A DNA stretch of 38,083 nt from assembly GCA_964632505.1 (NCBI GenBank), contig CAZWCE010000028.1, positions 1-38,083 on the forward strand, in the 5' to 3' direction. The number at the start of each line of letters is the position of its first letter. Positions within the stretch are counted from its first letter, which is position 1. Origin of the DNA: CAZWCE01 sp964632505 (lineage in GTDB: Bacteria > Planctomycetota > Planctomycetia > Pirellulales > Thermoguttaceae). Positions 8,401 through 16,052 of this stretch are shown here, piece by piece. Under the pieces are notes generated by a model. The model was not told the origin of the DNA, ran no database searches, and saw only the letters and a program-made list of their open reading frames with translations. Position numbers and translations under genes: made by a program.

Positions 8401-9162
8401 TCAGCGGAGATGCGGCTCCGAAACGCGCTTGTGCTCCAGCTCTTTGATCGGTCGAACCCATATGTTTCGGAACTTCACCGGGTTGCCGTGATACTGCAAA
8501 CGGATCGGCCCCTTCGGCGGATGCGATTTGTATTCCGGAGGGCGATTGTAGGGCGTGTCGCCTTCGAGTTCGAAATGGTTCTGGATGACCACACCGTTGT
8601 GCAGCACCGTGATGTAGGCGGGGCTTTCGAGATTGCCGTTGTCGTCGAAGCGGGGGGCGGTCCAGAGGATGTCGTACGTCTGCCACTTCCCGGGTGGTAG
8701 ACATGTATTCACCAGCGGGGGATGCTGCTTGTAGATCGCTCCGCACTGGCCGTCGTAATAGGTCTCGTTCTCGTAGGAATCGAGGATCTGCACCTCGTAC
8801 CGGTTCATCAGAAAGACGCCGCTGTTGCCGCGTCCTTGACCACTGCCGGTCACCTCTTCCGGAGAGGCCCATTCCAGGTGGAGCTGGCAATCGCCGAACT
8901 CCGGCTTGCAAGTGATGGCGCCGGGGCCGGCCACCAGCGCGCCGTCCTCGATCTTCCACTGCTCGGCACCTTGCCACTGCGATTTGTCCTTGCCGTCGAA
9001 CAACACCACCGCGTCCTCGGGCGGCTCATTCGGTCCGCCGGGATCGACCACCTTCGGCTCGCTCCACTCGATGCCGCTGAGATACTCCTTGGCAAACGCC
9101 ATCACGCCCATGCCCAGGGCGATCGCCGATACGGCCACCACGGCTGTCTTCATCTTCGTCAT
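8401..9162 (-). CDS. Secreted DUF1080 (3-keto-disaccharide hydrolase-like) protein
   Basis: Predicted 253-residue exported protein of the DUF1080 family, a concanavalin-like beta-sandwich abundant in planctomycetes; some members act on 3-keto-glycosides or other glycans, others are uncharacterised. The signal helix is at about 4-24. Family landmarks are AVVLFDGKDKSQWQ, EDGALVAGPG, the GNSGVFLMNRYEVQILDSY core, a PPGKWQTYDILW strand and the C-terminal GPIRLQYHGNPVKFRNIWVRP. ATG 9162 is preferred over an in-frame ATG at 9222 because GGAAGGAG precedes it and the signal peptide then starts correctly. A promoter candidate lies at 9241-9269. It converges on the FG-GAP gene and shares its terminator. 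A paralogue is at 25855. Substrate unknown. Confidence 0.9.
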   Translation of the reverse strand: MTKMKTAVVAVSAIALGMGVMAFAKEYLSGIEWSEPKVVDPGGPNEPPEDAVVLFDGKDKSQWQGAEQWKIEDGALVAGPGAITCKPEFGDCQLHLEWASPEEVTGSGQGRGNSGVFLMNRYEVQILDSYENETYYDGQCGAIYKQHPPLVNTCLPPGKWQTYDILWTAPRFDDNGNLESPAYITVLHNGVVIQNHFELEGDTPYNRPPEYKSHPPKGPIRLQYHGNPVKFRNIWVRPIKELEHKRVSEPHLR

Positions 9163-9240
9163 GAATCGTTTCTCCTTCCCTTTCGGGTTCGATGGAATCG
9201 TACAATGGTCGCGACCGTGCACCGGCCGCCTATTTTCCGT

Positions 9241-9269
9241 ATCATACCCTTTTTCCTCGCCGAAGGCAA
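9241..9269 (-). promoter_or_regulatory. Candidate sigma-70 promoter for the 8401-9162 gene
   Basis: Read on the minus strand: TTGCCT (9269-9264), a 17-base spacer and TATGAT (9246-9241), about 80 bases before the start codon. Confidence 0.5.
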
Positions 9270-9452
9270 AAGGTGGTCATTCCGGAAAAGCTCCGCCCGA
9301 TCAGAAGAGGCCTTTCAATCTACAAAGAATCATGTATAAAAGAATGGTGCCGTCAGTCGTTCCGTGTGGCATGCAAGTGGACGCCCGCCTGTTTGTTTTT
9401 CCCGATCCATCATGGTTCGAGCACCGTTCGCCAGCCTTTTCGAGGAGATGCG

Positions 9453-10757
9453 ATGATCGCATTGGATTACTATCTCGATCGTGCCACGCTCGCCGAGTAT
9501 TACTACTACCGATGGACCCATCCGGTCGAGACGCTTCGCCGAAGACGAAGCTGGTATCTGTTTCGGTGGACCACTTTTTATCTGATCGTCGCCGCGCTCT
9601 CGGGCGCGTACGCCGTCGACCAGGGGGTGCTCATTCAGCTGATCACCGAGAAGACCGAAACGTCCGCCACGGTCGTCAGCAGGGTCCATTGGGCTGCTCC
9701 CCTTTCTTTCGTTTTCCTGGGATTCGCCGTCTGGTTGATTTTCCGAAGACGCAAGAAGTTCGAGGAACACCTCCTCCGGCAAGCGGCCGGCCAAGCCTTT
9801 AAGGAACTGCACCAACCGTATGGCGATGAGCAATCGGTCGTGCTTCACCCGGACCGCGTGGAGCGGAAGTTTCTCGGTTATCGCCGTATCGCCGCGATCG
9901 ACTGCATCGAAGAGATCGCCGAAACGCAAAATGCCGTTTTCCTGCGCTTCCGCGAGGGGGCCAAACGACAATTCGAAAAAATCATCCAACCGAGAGATCA
10001 CTTTGATACGGAGAAGTGGACGGAAATACAGAACTGGGTCGCTGCCCGCCGCTCGGCCGTTGAGGAGGTCCTCGAAGCCGAGCCGATGGAAGATGGGGAG
10101 CGAAAAGCCCCAATGAGGGAAGATTCAATGCGGATCAAGAATCCTCTCGACAAAGAGGATCTGACCGATTTCTATTTATGGGCGAACTCGGCAACCCCAT
10201 TTCTTCGTTGGTTGTTCATACTCGATCTGCGGAGATACGGCCGTGCTCTGGTGATCCTGGGATGGCTCCTGGTTCCCCTGGTGTTCTGGTTCGGCCAGAC
10301 GGTCGAGCATCATATGGATGTCGGCGAGGAAAAGAAGACGATCATCGCTTCTGATTACCCCCTCATTTTCTTCCCGATAGTACTATGGGGCACTGCGCTG
10401 TTGTTCCGGCTCTCGTGGCGCGGGAACGAGCACCAAAAAAGGAGCGCCAAGCGCTACGCGCGCAAGGGGATTAGAACCTATTCGGGCGACCAAACGCTCG
10501 AACTGAGAGACGACGGCATCGCGATTCTAAGGCCCTCCGGTTATGAGTTGGTGATTGACTACGACCGGTTCCACGACGTGATTCATCGCAAACGGATCAC
10601 CATCCTCCAGCCCAGAGGGGGTATTCCGGGATCGGTCCTCGTTTCCCACGAAGGGAAATCCCCGGAAGAGGTGAACCGATTTATCGACGCGTTCCGAAAG
10701 CGATGCAACGGCTTGAAGGGGGCGGGCCCGGTCTCAGAGGGAAGCCGCCGGCGATAA
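9453..10757 (+). CDS. Membrane protein with two YcxB-like halves
   Basis: Predicted 434-residue membrane protein that looks like an internal duplication. Each half has an amphipathic start (residues 1-30 with ATLAEYYYYRW; 233-250 with EDLTDFYLWAN), two membrane helices (about 40-60 and 82-97; 263-284 and 303-319) and a soluble C-terminal part resembling the YcxB-like domain. Those parts carry SVVLHPDRVERKFLGYRRI at about 128-146 and LELRDDGIAILRPSGYELV at about 349-367, each followed by strands and a closing helix. The halves are joined by an acidic linker (about 205-230). YcxB-like proteins have no established function. I chose ATG 9453 because GAGGAG lies just upstream; the frame extends to 9192 but the added residues resemble untranslated DNA. 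No operon partners. Confidence 0.75.
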   Translation: MIALDYYLDRATLAEYYYYRWTHPVETLRRRRSWYLFRWTTFYLIVAALSGAYAVDQGVLIQLITEKTETSATVVSRVHWAAPLSFVFLGFAVWLIFRRRKKFEEHLLRQAAGQAFKELHQPYGDEQSVVLHPDRVERKFLGYRRIAAIDCIEEIAETQNAVFLRFREGAKRQFEKIIQPRDHFDTEKWTEIQNWVAARRSAVEEVLEAEPMEDGERKAPMREDSMRIKNPLDKEDLTDFYLWANSATPFLRWLFILDLRRYGRALVILGWLLVPLVFWFGQTVEHHMDVGEEKKTIIASDYPLIFFPIVLWGTALLFRLSWRGNEHQKRSAKRYARKGIRTYSGDQTLELRDDGIAILRPSGYELVIDYDRFHDVIHRKRITILQPRGGIPGSVLVSHEGKSPEEVNRFIDAFRKRCNGLKGAGPVSEGSRRR

Positions 10758-10845
10758 GCGTCCATCGGCGGCGTCCCCCAAGAGGGAAGATTTCTTAAAG
10801 CATTTCGTTCCGATAGTTGCTGGAAAGCGTTATGCTTTGCCCCCG

Positions 10846-13104
10846 TCATCGCGCAAGCCGGGACTCGATGGCGTCGATCGCTTTCCGTTCGATCCCTTCC
10901 CCGGGAGGGAGGATCACCAGGGCATCGCTGCGACCTACGGCACGGTAGCCGGTTCGCGCCACGGCGTGGTCGTCCTTGGATGTTTCAATCCAGCAGACCG
11001 GTAGCGGCGCGGCCAGCGCGACCATCGCCGGCAGATCGAGATACTTCTCCGCGCCGGGCAGGAAGTCGGCATCGTCGATGGTCGGTACGTCGCCGAACCG
11101 AAAGTCGTTGGTCTCGAGCACGGCGGCGTCGAGGATCTCCTTGGCCTGTGGCAGCGCGGCGGCGGCCCAGTGCCCCGCCCCTTCGGCGCCCACCAGGACC
11201 AGCGGTCCTCCCGGCGATTCGTTCTTCAATACGCGGCATGTCGTCAACACGTCGTGCACCCGCTTGCTGAAAAGCGGCGGATTGTACCCGAACGTGTAGC
11301 CGGCATACACCTTCGAAATGTCGGGGCGGTAATCGTTGAGCTTCTGCCGGGTGATCGGACCGTCCTCCGGCGACGTCTCTCCCTGGCCGACCAGATCGAT
11401 GCCCGTGACGGCGAGGTCGCGTTCGAGTAGCTTCGCAATCGCGGCGACCGGCTTACCGTTTCGGTCGAACATCGCCCGCTTCCCCTCGGGGTGAAGCCAC
11501 AACACGCAAGCTTCCGGCGAATCGACGCCCCGCTTCACGAGCGTCACCGCCGGGACGACCTCTTCATGCTTGCGGTTCCGTGCAAGCCAATGGCGGACGC
11601 GATACGGCGGAGACTCGGCCAGAGCAAACTCTTTGACACGCTCGCCGACTACTTCTCCCTCTTTCGGCAGCGGCCGGGTCAAGAGCACCTCCAGCGCCCC
11701 ACCGACCACGTCGCGGAACCGGTCCATCGAGTCGGCATCGCGCGGCAAGTGCGATTCGATCTGCTCGCGGTCGCTCTTGGTCATTTGTTCCAACAGGCGG
11801 CGCTCGAACGCCTCGCCCCCCTCGGGTCGGGGATGCCGCTCGTTCCAGACGGTCATCTCTTCGATCGAGAGCGGAGCGAAATCGTCGGCGACCACCGGCT
11901 CCTTCCATCCCAGACCGAGATACCGGTTGAAAAATTGATACATGCGACCACGAGATACATAGTTATAGTTATGTGGAAACTGGGTCAGCGGGAAGACCTC
12001 CACCCGATCCTTCGCGCCCATCATCTCGTAGAGCTGTTGCAGCTCGGGGAATCCCTTGGTGGCCAGTTCGACGGTCCAGTCGTCGGCGGAGGTCATGCCG
12101 AGCGGTCGGGGCGCGGTGAGGGCGGCAAACTCAATGTTGCCCGAGTCGACGCGGAGATAGCAGGCGTTCTCGCAGGTGCATCCTCCCTGCATGGCGGTCG
12201 AGACCATCACGGCGGGAAAGGAGACGTCGATCCTCGGATCAATCGCGGTGAGGATCATTGTCTGAGTCCCTCCGCCACTGGCGCCGGTGATCGCCAGACG
12301 CTCGGCATCCGCCTCCGGCAAGGAAGCGAGCCAATTCAACGCGGCGATCGAATCGGCCGTCTGCAGGCCCATCATGTTTTGCAAATGCAGCTCCGCCTTC
12401 GGACTGAAGAAGCCCCAGGTGCCGCGTTTTCGCCCGTTCATCGCTTCCCGGTAACCCGGCCGGTGTTCGAGCTGCTTCGAGTCGGCGTAACCGATCATGT
12501 CGTACTGGAAGACGAGGCAGCCCATCCGGGCGAGTTGAGCACATCGCGCCTGAATCGGATGGCGCCCGCTCGGATCGAACCGTTCCGCGCCGTTGAAAAG
12601 TTGCCGACGGAACTTCGAGTCGGGAGCCTCGTAAAAGCGGCCGTTCTGCCAGTGGCCGTGGGGGCACAGCACCGCCGGAATCTTTCCGTTCTTCTGAGAA
12701 CGACTCACATCTTTCGGTCGATAGAGATTCCCCGTCACGTAAAAGCCGGGATAACTCTCGAGATAGACCTTCTCGACCGTGTAACCCGGTCGATCCACCT
12801 TCCCGTGAATCACCGCCGAACCGGGAGAAACCAGCCGGGGCATCGGCCAGAGTCCGTTGGCCACGAGCAACTGCCGGCGAATCTTCTCGCGGCGCATTTC
12901 CCATGCTTCCGGTGTCGGAGGCACTTCGAAGGGAAAGTCGTCGTTGAGTGTTTTGAGTTCTTCGAGACGTTCCAAGGAGCCGGGGGGAGTTTCCGAGAGA
13001 ACGCGGCATGGCGGCGTCTGGGCAACGGTCCATGTAGCGGTCGCCGGGATAAGCGACATCGCAAGAACCAATAACCATCGGTAGATTCGTCCAGTAGTGA
13101 GCAT
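10846..13104 (-). CDS. Secreted alpha/beta hydrolase, acetyl xylan esterase-like, with degenerate second domain
   Basis: Predicted 752-residue exported protein. Signal peptide at about 1-29 (ending TVAQ). The N-terminal half (about 90-400) looks like an alpha/beta hydrolase of the acetyl xylan esterase type: PAVLCPHGHW oxyanion region, nucleophile elbow TGASGGGT with Ser276, acid candidates in SADDW (341-342) and His378 in QFPHNYN. It probably removes acyl groups from polysaccharide, but the substrate is inference. The C-terminal half (about 510-750) again resembles a hydrolase fold (CVLWLHPEGKRA, VTGIDLVGQGETS), yet its elbow reads VGAEGAG with Glu641 where a nucleophile serine is expected, so it may be inactive. 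ATG 13104 has AAGGAG six bases upstream; the frame runs to 13218 through the predicted promoter. The gene is divergent from DUF4432. Confidence 0.85.
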   Translation of the reverse strand: MLTTGRIYRWLLVLAMSLIPATATWTVAQTPPCRVLSETPPGSLERLEELKTLNDDFPFEVPPTPEAWEMRREKIRRQLLVANGLWPMPRLVSPGSAVIHGKVDRPGYTVEKVYLESYPGFYVTGNLYRPKDVSRSQKNGKIPAVLCPHGHWQNGRFYEAPDSKFRRQLFNGAERFDPSGRHPIQARCAQLARMGCLVFQYDMIGYADSKQLEHRPGYREAMNGRKRGTWGFFSPKAELHLQNMMGLQTADSIAALNWLASLPEADAERLAITGASGGGTQTMILTAIDPRIDVSFPAVMVSTAMQGGCTCENACYLRVDSGNIEFAALTAPRPLGMTSADDWTVELATKGFPELQQLYEMMGAKDRVEVFPLTQFPHNYNYVSRGRMYQFFNRYLGLGWKEPVVADDFAPLSIEEMTVWNERHPRPEGGEAFERRLLEQMTKSDREQIESHLPRDADSMDRFRDVVGGALEVLLTRPLPKEGEVVGERVKEFALAESPPYRVRHWLARNRKHEEVVPAVTLVKRGVDSPEACVLWLHPEGKRAMFDRNGKPVAAIAKLLERDLAVTGIDLVGQGETSPEDGPITRQKLNDYRPDISKVYAGYTFGYNPPLFSKRVHDVLTTCRVLKNESPGGPLVLVGAEGAGHWAAAALPQAKEILDAAVLETNDFRFGDVPTIDDADFLPGAEKYLDLPAMVALAAPLPVCWIETSKDDHAVARTGYRAVGRSDALVILPPGEGIERKAIDAIESRLAR

Positions 13105-13189
13105 GGGAACTCCTTGGGATTTCGGAGGAAAGGAAAGAGGCACCGCCGGTGGATTTTCGTCCGGTCGAGGGAGTGAGGGCCCTTGCCGC

Positions 13190-13218
13190 ATTATGGAAAA
13201 GCGCACCGGGTCTGTCAA
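13190..13218 (-). promoter_or_regulatory. Candidate sigma-70 promoter for esterase-like gene
   Basis: On the minus strand: TTGACA (13218-13213), a 17-base spacer and CATAAT (13195-13190). The -35 box matches the consensus exactly. It lies in the divergent intergenic region, about 85 bases before the start at 13104. Confidence 0.6.
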
Positions 13219-13265
13219 GCAAATCGCGCGGCGGAGACTTACCGGGCATCACGACGAGGCGACGG

Positions 13266-13295
13266 TTGACTTGTTTTCCCCCGGAAGTTTATGAT
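13266..13295 (+). promoter_or_regulatory. Candidate sigma-70 promoter for DUF4432 gene
   Basis: TTGACT (13266-13271), an 18-base spacer and TATGAT (13290-13295), about 110 bases before ATG 13407. It is back-to-back with the minus-strand promoter at 13190-13218; only 47 bases separate the two -35 boxes, so one regulator could act on both. Confidence 0.6.
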
Positions 13296-13406
13296 AGAAA
13301 ACGGTCGGGTTGCGAACGCTGTCCCCCGGCGGCGATCCCATCATCCTTACGATCTTCACGAAATCATTCGGAATCATTCTTTTTCTCTCGAAGGAGGCTT
13401 TCCGCC

Positions 13407-14567
13407 ATGACGCACAAAACCTGGACCCTGCTCGATACCCGACGCGGCATCTATCTCGATTCGCTGCACGTCACTCCCGACTACATCGGTGGTTCCGCCG
13501 AAGGCTACTTGATCGTGAAACGGCGGTTGGCCGGCGGCGTTTCCGACGGCGTCGATTTCGTGGAGATCGACAACGGGGCGTTTCGCATGCAGGTTTTACC
13601 CACCAGGGGAATGGGACTATGGAGAGCCGGTTGCGGCGATGTCGAACTTCGGTGGAATTCGCCCGCCCGGGGGCCGGTCCATCCGAGTTGGGTCCCGTTG
13701 TTCGATCCTTCCGGCGTGGGTTGGTTGGAAGGTTTCGACGAATTTCTCGTCCGCTGCGGGCTGGAAAGCAACGGAGCCCCGGATTTCGACGAAAACGGGA
13801 AGCTGCTCTATCCGTTGCACGGCCGCATCGCAAATCTTCCGGCGCGCAAGGTGGAATTGACGGTCAACGGCGAAACAGGAGAAATCACACTCTCGGGAAC
13901 GGTCGAGGAATCGCGTCTCTTCTTCAAGCGGATGGAGCTGAACGTGAGCTACACGACCTACGTGAACTCGCCGGGCGTGACGATTCGCGATACCGTGACC
14001 AATCTCTCGGCGGAACCGGCTCCCTTCGAGCTGCTCTATCACATCAACCTCGGGCCCCCCCTGGTGGCCCCGGGCGCTACGATGCAACTCCCTTTTCAGG
14101 CGATGGCGCCTCGCGATGAGGCCTCGGCGGAGCAAATGAACAACTGGGAAACCATGGCCCCCGAAAACCCAGGATCGACCGAAGCGGCGTTCTACTTCGA
14201 TCCGGCCGCCGACCGCGACGGCAATACCCTGGCGGTTCTGGCCAACGCGAAGGAAGACCGCGGTCTCTCCTTGGCATACAACCGGAATCAGTTCCCTTGC
14301 TTCACTTTCTGGAAGAATCACCAAGCCGATAGTGATGGATACGTCGCCGGACTGGAACCGGGAATCAACTTCCCCAATCCCCGGTCAGTCGAAGAAAAAA
14401 ACGGTCGCATCGTGACGCTTCCGCCCAAGACGTCTCAATCGTTCGAAATGACGCTCGAAGTGCAACGCAGTCGCGAGGAGGTGCAGCGCGCGGCGGAAAT
14501 CGTCCGCGGTCTCCAAGAAGAAGGGGAAAAGCAAGTCTCTCCTCAACCGAAGGCGGGCTGGAGCTGA
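13407..14567 (+). CDS. DUF4432 family (aldose 1-epimerase-like) protein
   Basis: Predicted 386-residue cytoplasmic protein with no signal peptide. It matches the DUF4432 family, related to the galactose mutarotase/aldose epimerase beta-sandwich superfamily. Landmarks are the VEIDNGAFRMQVLPTRGMGL segment (about 52-71), the WVPLFDPSGVGWLEGFDEFL stretch, PLHGRIANLPA with the conserved-type histidine, LLYHINLGPPL, and an aromatic CFTFWKNHQ segment near a YVAGLEPGINFPN motif. The catalytic pair seen in true mutarotases is not something I can assign with confidence. ATG 13407 is chosen over upstream in-frame starts (to 13149) because AAGGAGG lies upstream and the domain begins there. It probably interconverts or senses sugar forms; the divergent esterase-like gene supports a carbohydrate role. 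Confidence 0.85.
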   Translation: MTHKTWTLLDTRRGIYLDSLHVTPDYIGGSAEGYLIVKRRLAGGVSDGVDFVEIDNGAFRMQVLPTRGMGLWRAGCGDVELRWNSPARGPVHPSWVPLFDPSGVGWLEGFDEFLVRCGLESNGAPDFDENGKLLYPLHGRIANLPARKVELTVNGETGEITLSGTVEESRLFFKRMELNVSYTTYVNSPGVTIRDTVTNLSAEPAPFELLYHINLGPPLVAPGATMQLPFQAMAPRDEASAEQMNNWETMAPENPGSTEAAFYFDPAADRDGNTLAVLANAKEDRGLSLAYNRNQFPCFTFWKNHQADSDGYVAGLEPGINFPNPRSVEEKNGRIVTLPPKTSQSFEMTLEVQRSREEVQRAAEIVRGLQEEGEKQVSPQPKAGWS

Positions 14568-14661
14568 TCGTGCGGAAGAAAGACTCTCTTGCCTCAGAAC
14601 GGCAACAAGCAGCCTGCAAAGCCATCTTGTTTCACCATTCCCATCCGTTTCCGACGGGCGG

Positions 14662-14892
14662 CTAGACGCCGGCCAACTCCGAAATCACGGGTTGACCGCG
14701 TTTCACATCCTCCGTGGAATGTTGATGTCGCGCTTTCTCGTAACGTTGGCGCCAGTATTCATACTGTGGATCACCGACGCGAAAGGTGAAGACGGCCTCG
14801 GGAAGCGGGACCCCGCGAAAAGGTTTCGAGGGAATGCGCACCCGCAAAGAGTGATTTCGGGACATCTCAATGGTGCAGCGTGAAATCGTCAT
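14662..14892 (-). CDS. Possible small hypothetical protein
   Basis: A 76-codon frame. The product contains PLPEAVFTFRVGDPQYEYWR, which reads like a folded protein segment, followed by a charged helix (YEKARHQHSTEDVKRGQ). Codon use is plausible for the window. No good ribosome binding site precedes ATG 14892, and the frame could start further upstream (14949). An 84-codon frame in another register (14867-15121) overlaps its 5' end by 26 bases, so this could also be the tail of a frameshifted gene. Family unrecognised; function unknown. Confidence 0.35.
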   Translation of the reverse strand: MTISRCTIEMSRNHSLRVRIPSKPFRGVPLPEAVFTFRVGDPQYEYWRQRYEKARHQHSTEDVKRGQPVISELAGV

Positions 14893-15866
14893 GGCAGGCT
14901 CGGCCCGTGGGTTCGTCTGGCAGGAAGTGGCGATAGGCGGGAGTTGCAATGTTGGAAATGGATGGGGATCCCTTGAATTCTAGATCGTCCTCCGGAGCGT
15001 TTTTCAGAAAAACCGCAGCCTCCTCACGATTTTTCATCGGCACCGTGGGAATCGAGTGCCAAAATTGGTCTAAGCGGTATGCTCGGTGCGAAATCCCTGG
15101 ACATCGACATTCATGACTCAAGGTCGACGACGGATCATGACGAATTCAACGACTCTCCGCCAGGTCAATTGAAGAAGTTTTCTCGAAACTCTTGAGCCAT
15201 GAAGAATAGTCCCGGCATATTTCCCTCCTATTTTCACTCCGTTAACTTTTCGAAAAACCGAATATTTCGAAGGTTATGATGGGTGAATCATCCTTCCCAG
15301 CCCCACCCAACGTATAAGAGGAGGGGAAGGGGCCTACGATCGGCATACGACGACTGAGAGTTTCCCCTTCAGTAAACCTTTTCGCAGTAGGAAGATGCGT
15401 CAGAATCGCTCCGAAGGGAACAAGATGGGATGAAATCACTCGTTTCGCCTACCGACTCTTTCTTCGCTCATTGGCGGATTCTCTCCCGCAACTCCTTCGA
15501 GAACGCGCGACCGGAATAATCCTGAAAAACCGCCGAGAAAGCGGACAACAAAGTGTCCAGCCCGGCAACTTACCCGGGAAGAGGTGGGGAGAGGGCTTGA
15601 CTCCCGGTGCTTCTCCCCTCCGGCCCTATTTTCGTGCCGTTTTCTCGAAATTCGCCGGAGATGGACTTTTTGAGAATGCAAGATTCATGGGAACTTCACG
15701 GCGTTTAAGCCGTTCATAAGTTATACGATTCGAGCCTCGAAAAGGGCAATTCTTCCTCAGAACCGGAAAAAGAGCGGATGAAACGGCGAATAAGTCCTGA
15801 TTATTGAACGTCTCATAAAGTGTTTTCTGAAATGGACTTAGGAAAATAGTTCAAAGTGGGAGCCCT

Positions 15867-15951
15867 CCAACGCCCGATTATTTACTATATTTACTGTTAA
15901 AACTGCTTGAAATGAAATTATTGTTATGGTACTCTCTTAGTTAGGCGTTGG
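15867..15951. repeat. Inverted repeat bracketing the sigma factor promoter
   Basis: CCAACGCC at 15867-15874 and its perfect complement GGCGTTGG at 15944-15951 are 69 bases apart and enclose the AT-rich promoter candidate (15907-15935). The right arm would fall within the first bases of the transcript. Such an arrangement could be a two-site operator; eight bases over this distance can also occur by chance. Confidence 0.45.
15907..15935 (+). promoter_or_regulatory. Candidate promoter for sigma factor gene
   Basis: TTGAAA (15907-15912), a 17-base spacer and TACTCT (15930-15935), in an AT-rich stretch about 115 bases before ATG 16053. The -10 box is weak. Confidence 0.4.
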
Positions 15952-16052
15952 AAATCAGTCAAGGGGGCGACCTTTTCCCCCATCCCATAATAAAGAAATA
16001 GAGAGGCGCCGGACCGCGAAACGACACGGTGGCCGGAAAGTGAGGACGCGCG

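Larger units (their letters stand above)
14568..16052. other. 1.5 kb gene-poor region
   Basis: Apart from a weak minus-strand ORF (14662-14892) I find no convincing gene. Short frames at 14867-15121(-), 15242-15439(-), 15436-15681(-) and 15471-15719(+) have no recognisable motif and mostly poor ribosome sites. A small palindrome, ACGGC/GCCGT at 15698-15713, is visible. From about 15720 the DNA becomes AT-rich and holds the predicted promoter of the sigma factor gene. The stretch may hold decayed coding sequence, an unrecognised small RNA, or only regulatory DNA. Confidence 0.5.

Noticed and set aside
11491..13074. Long open frame (527 codons) on the plus strand, antisense to the esterase-like gene
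   Set aside because: It overlaps a gene with clear domains, signal peptide and ribosome site; its product has no recognisable motif. Long antisense frames are expected in GC-rich coding DNA.
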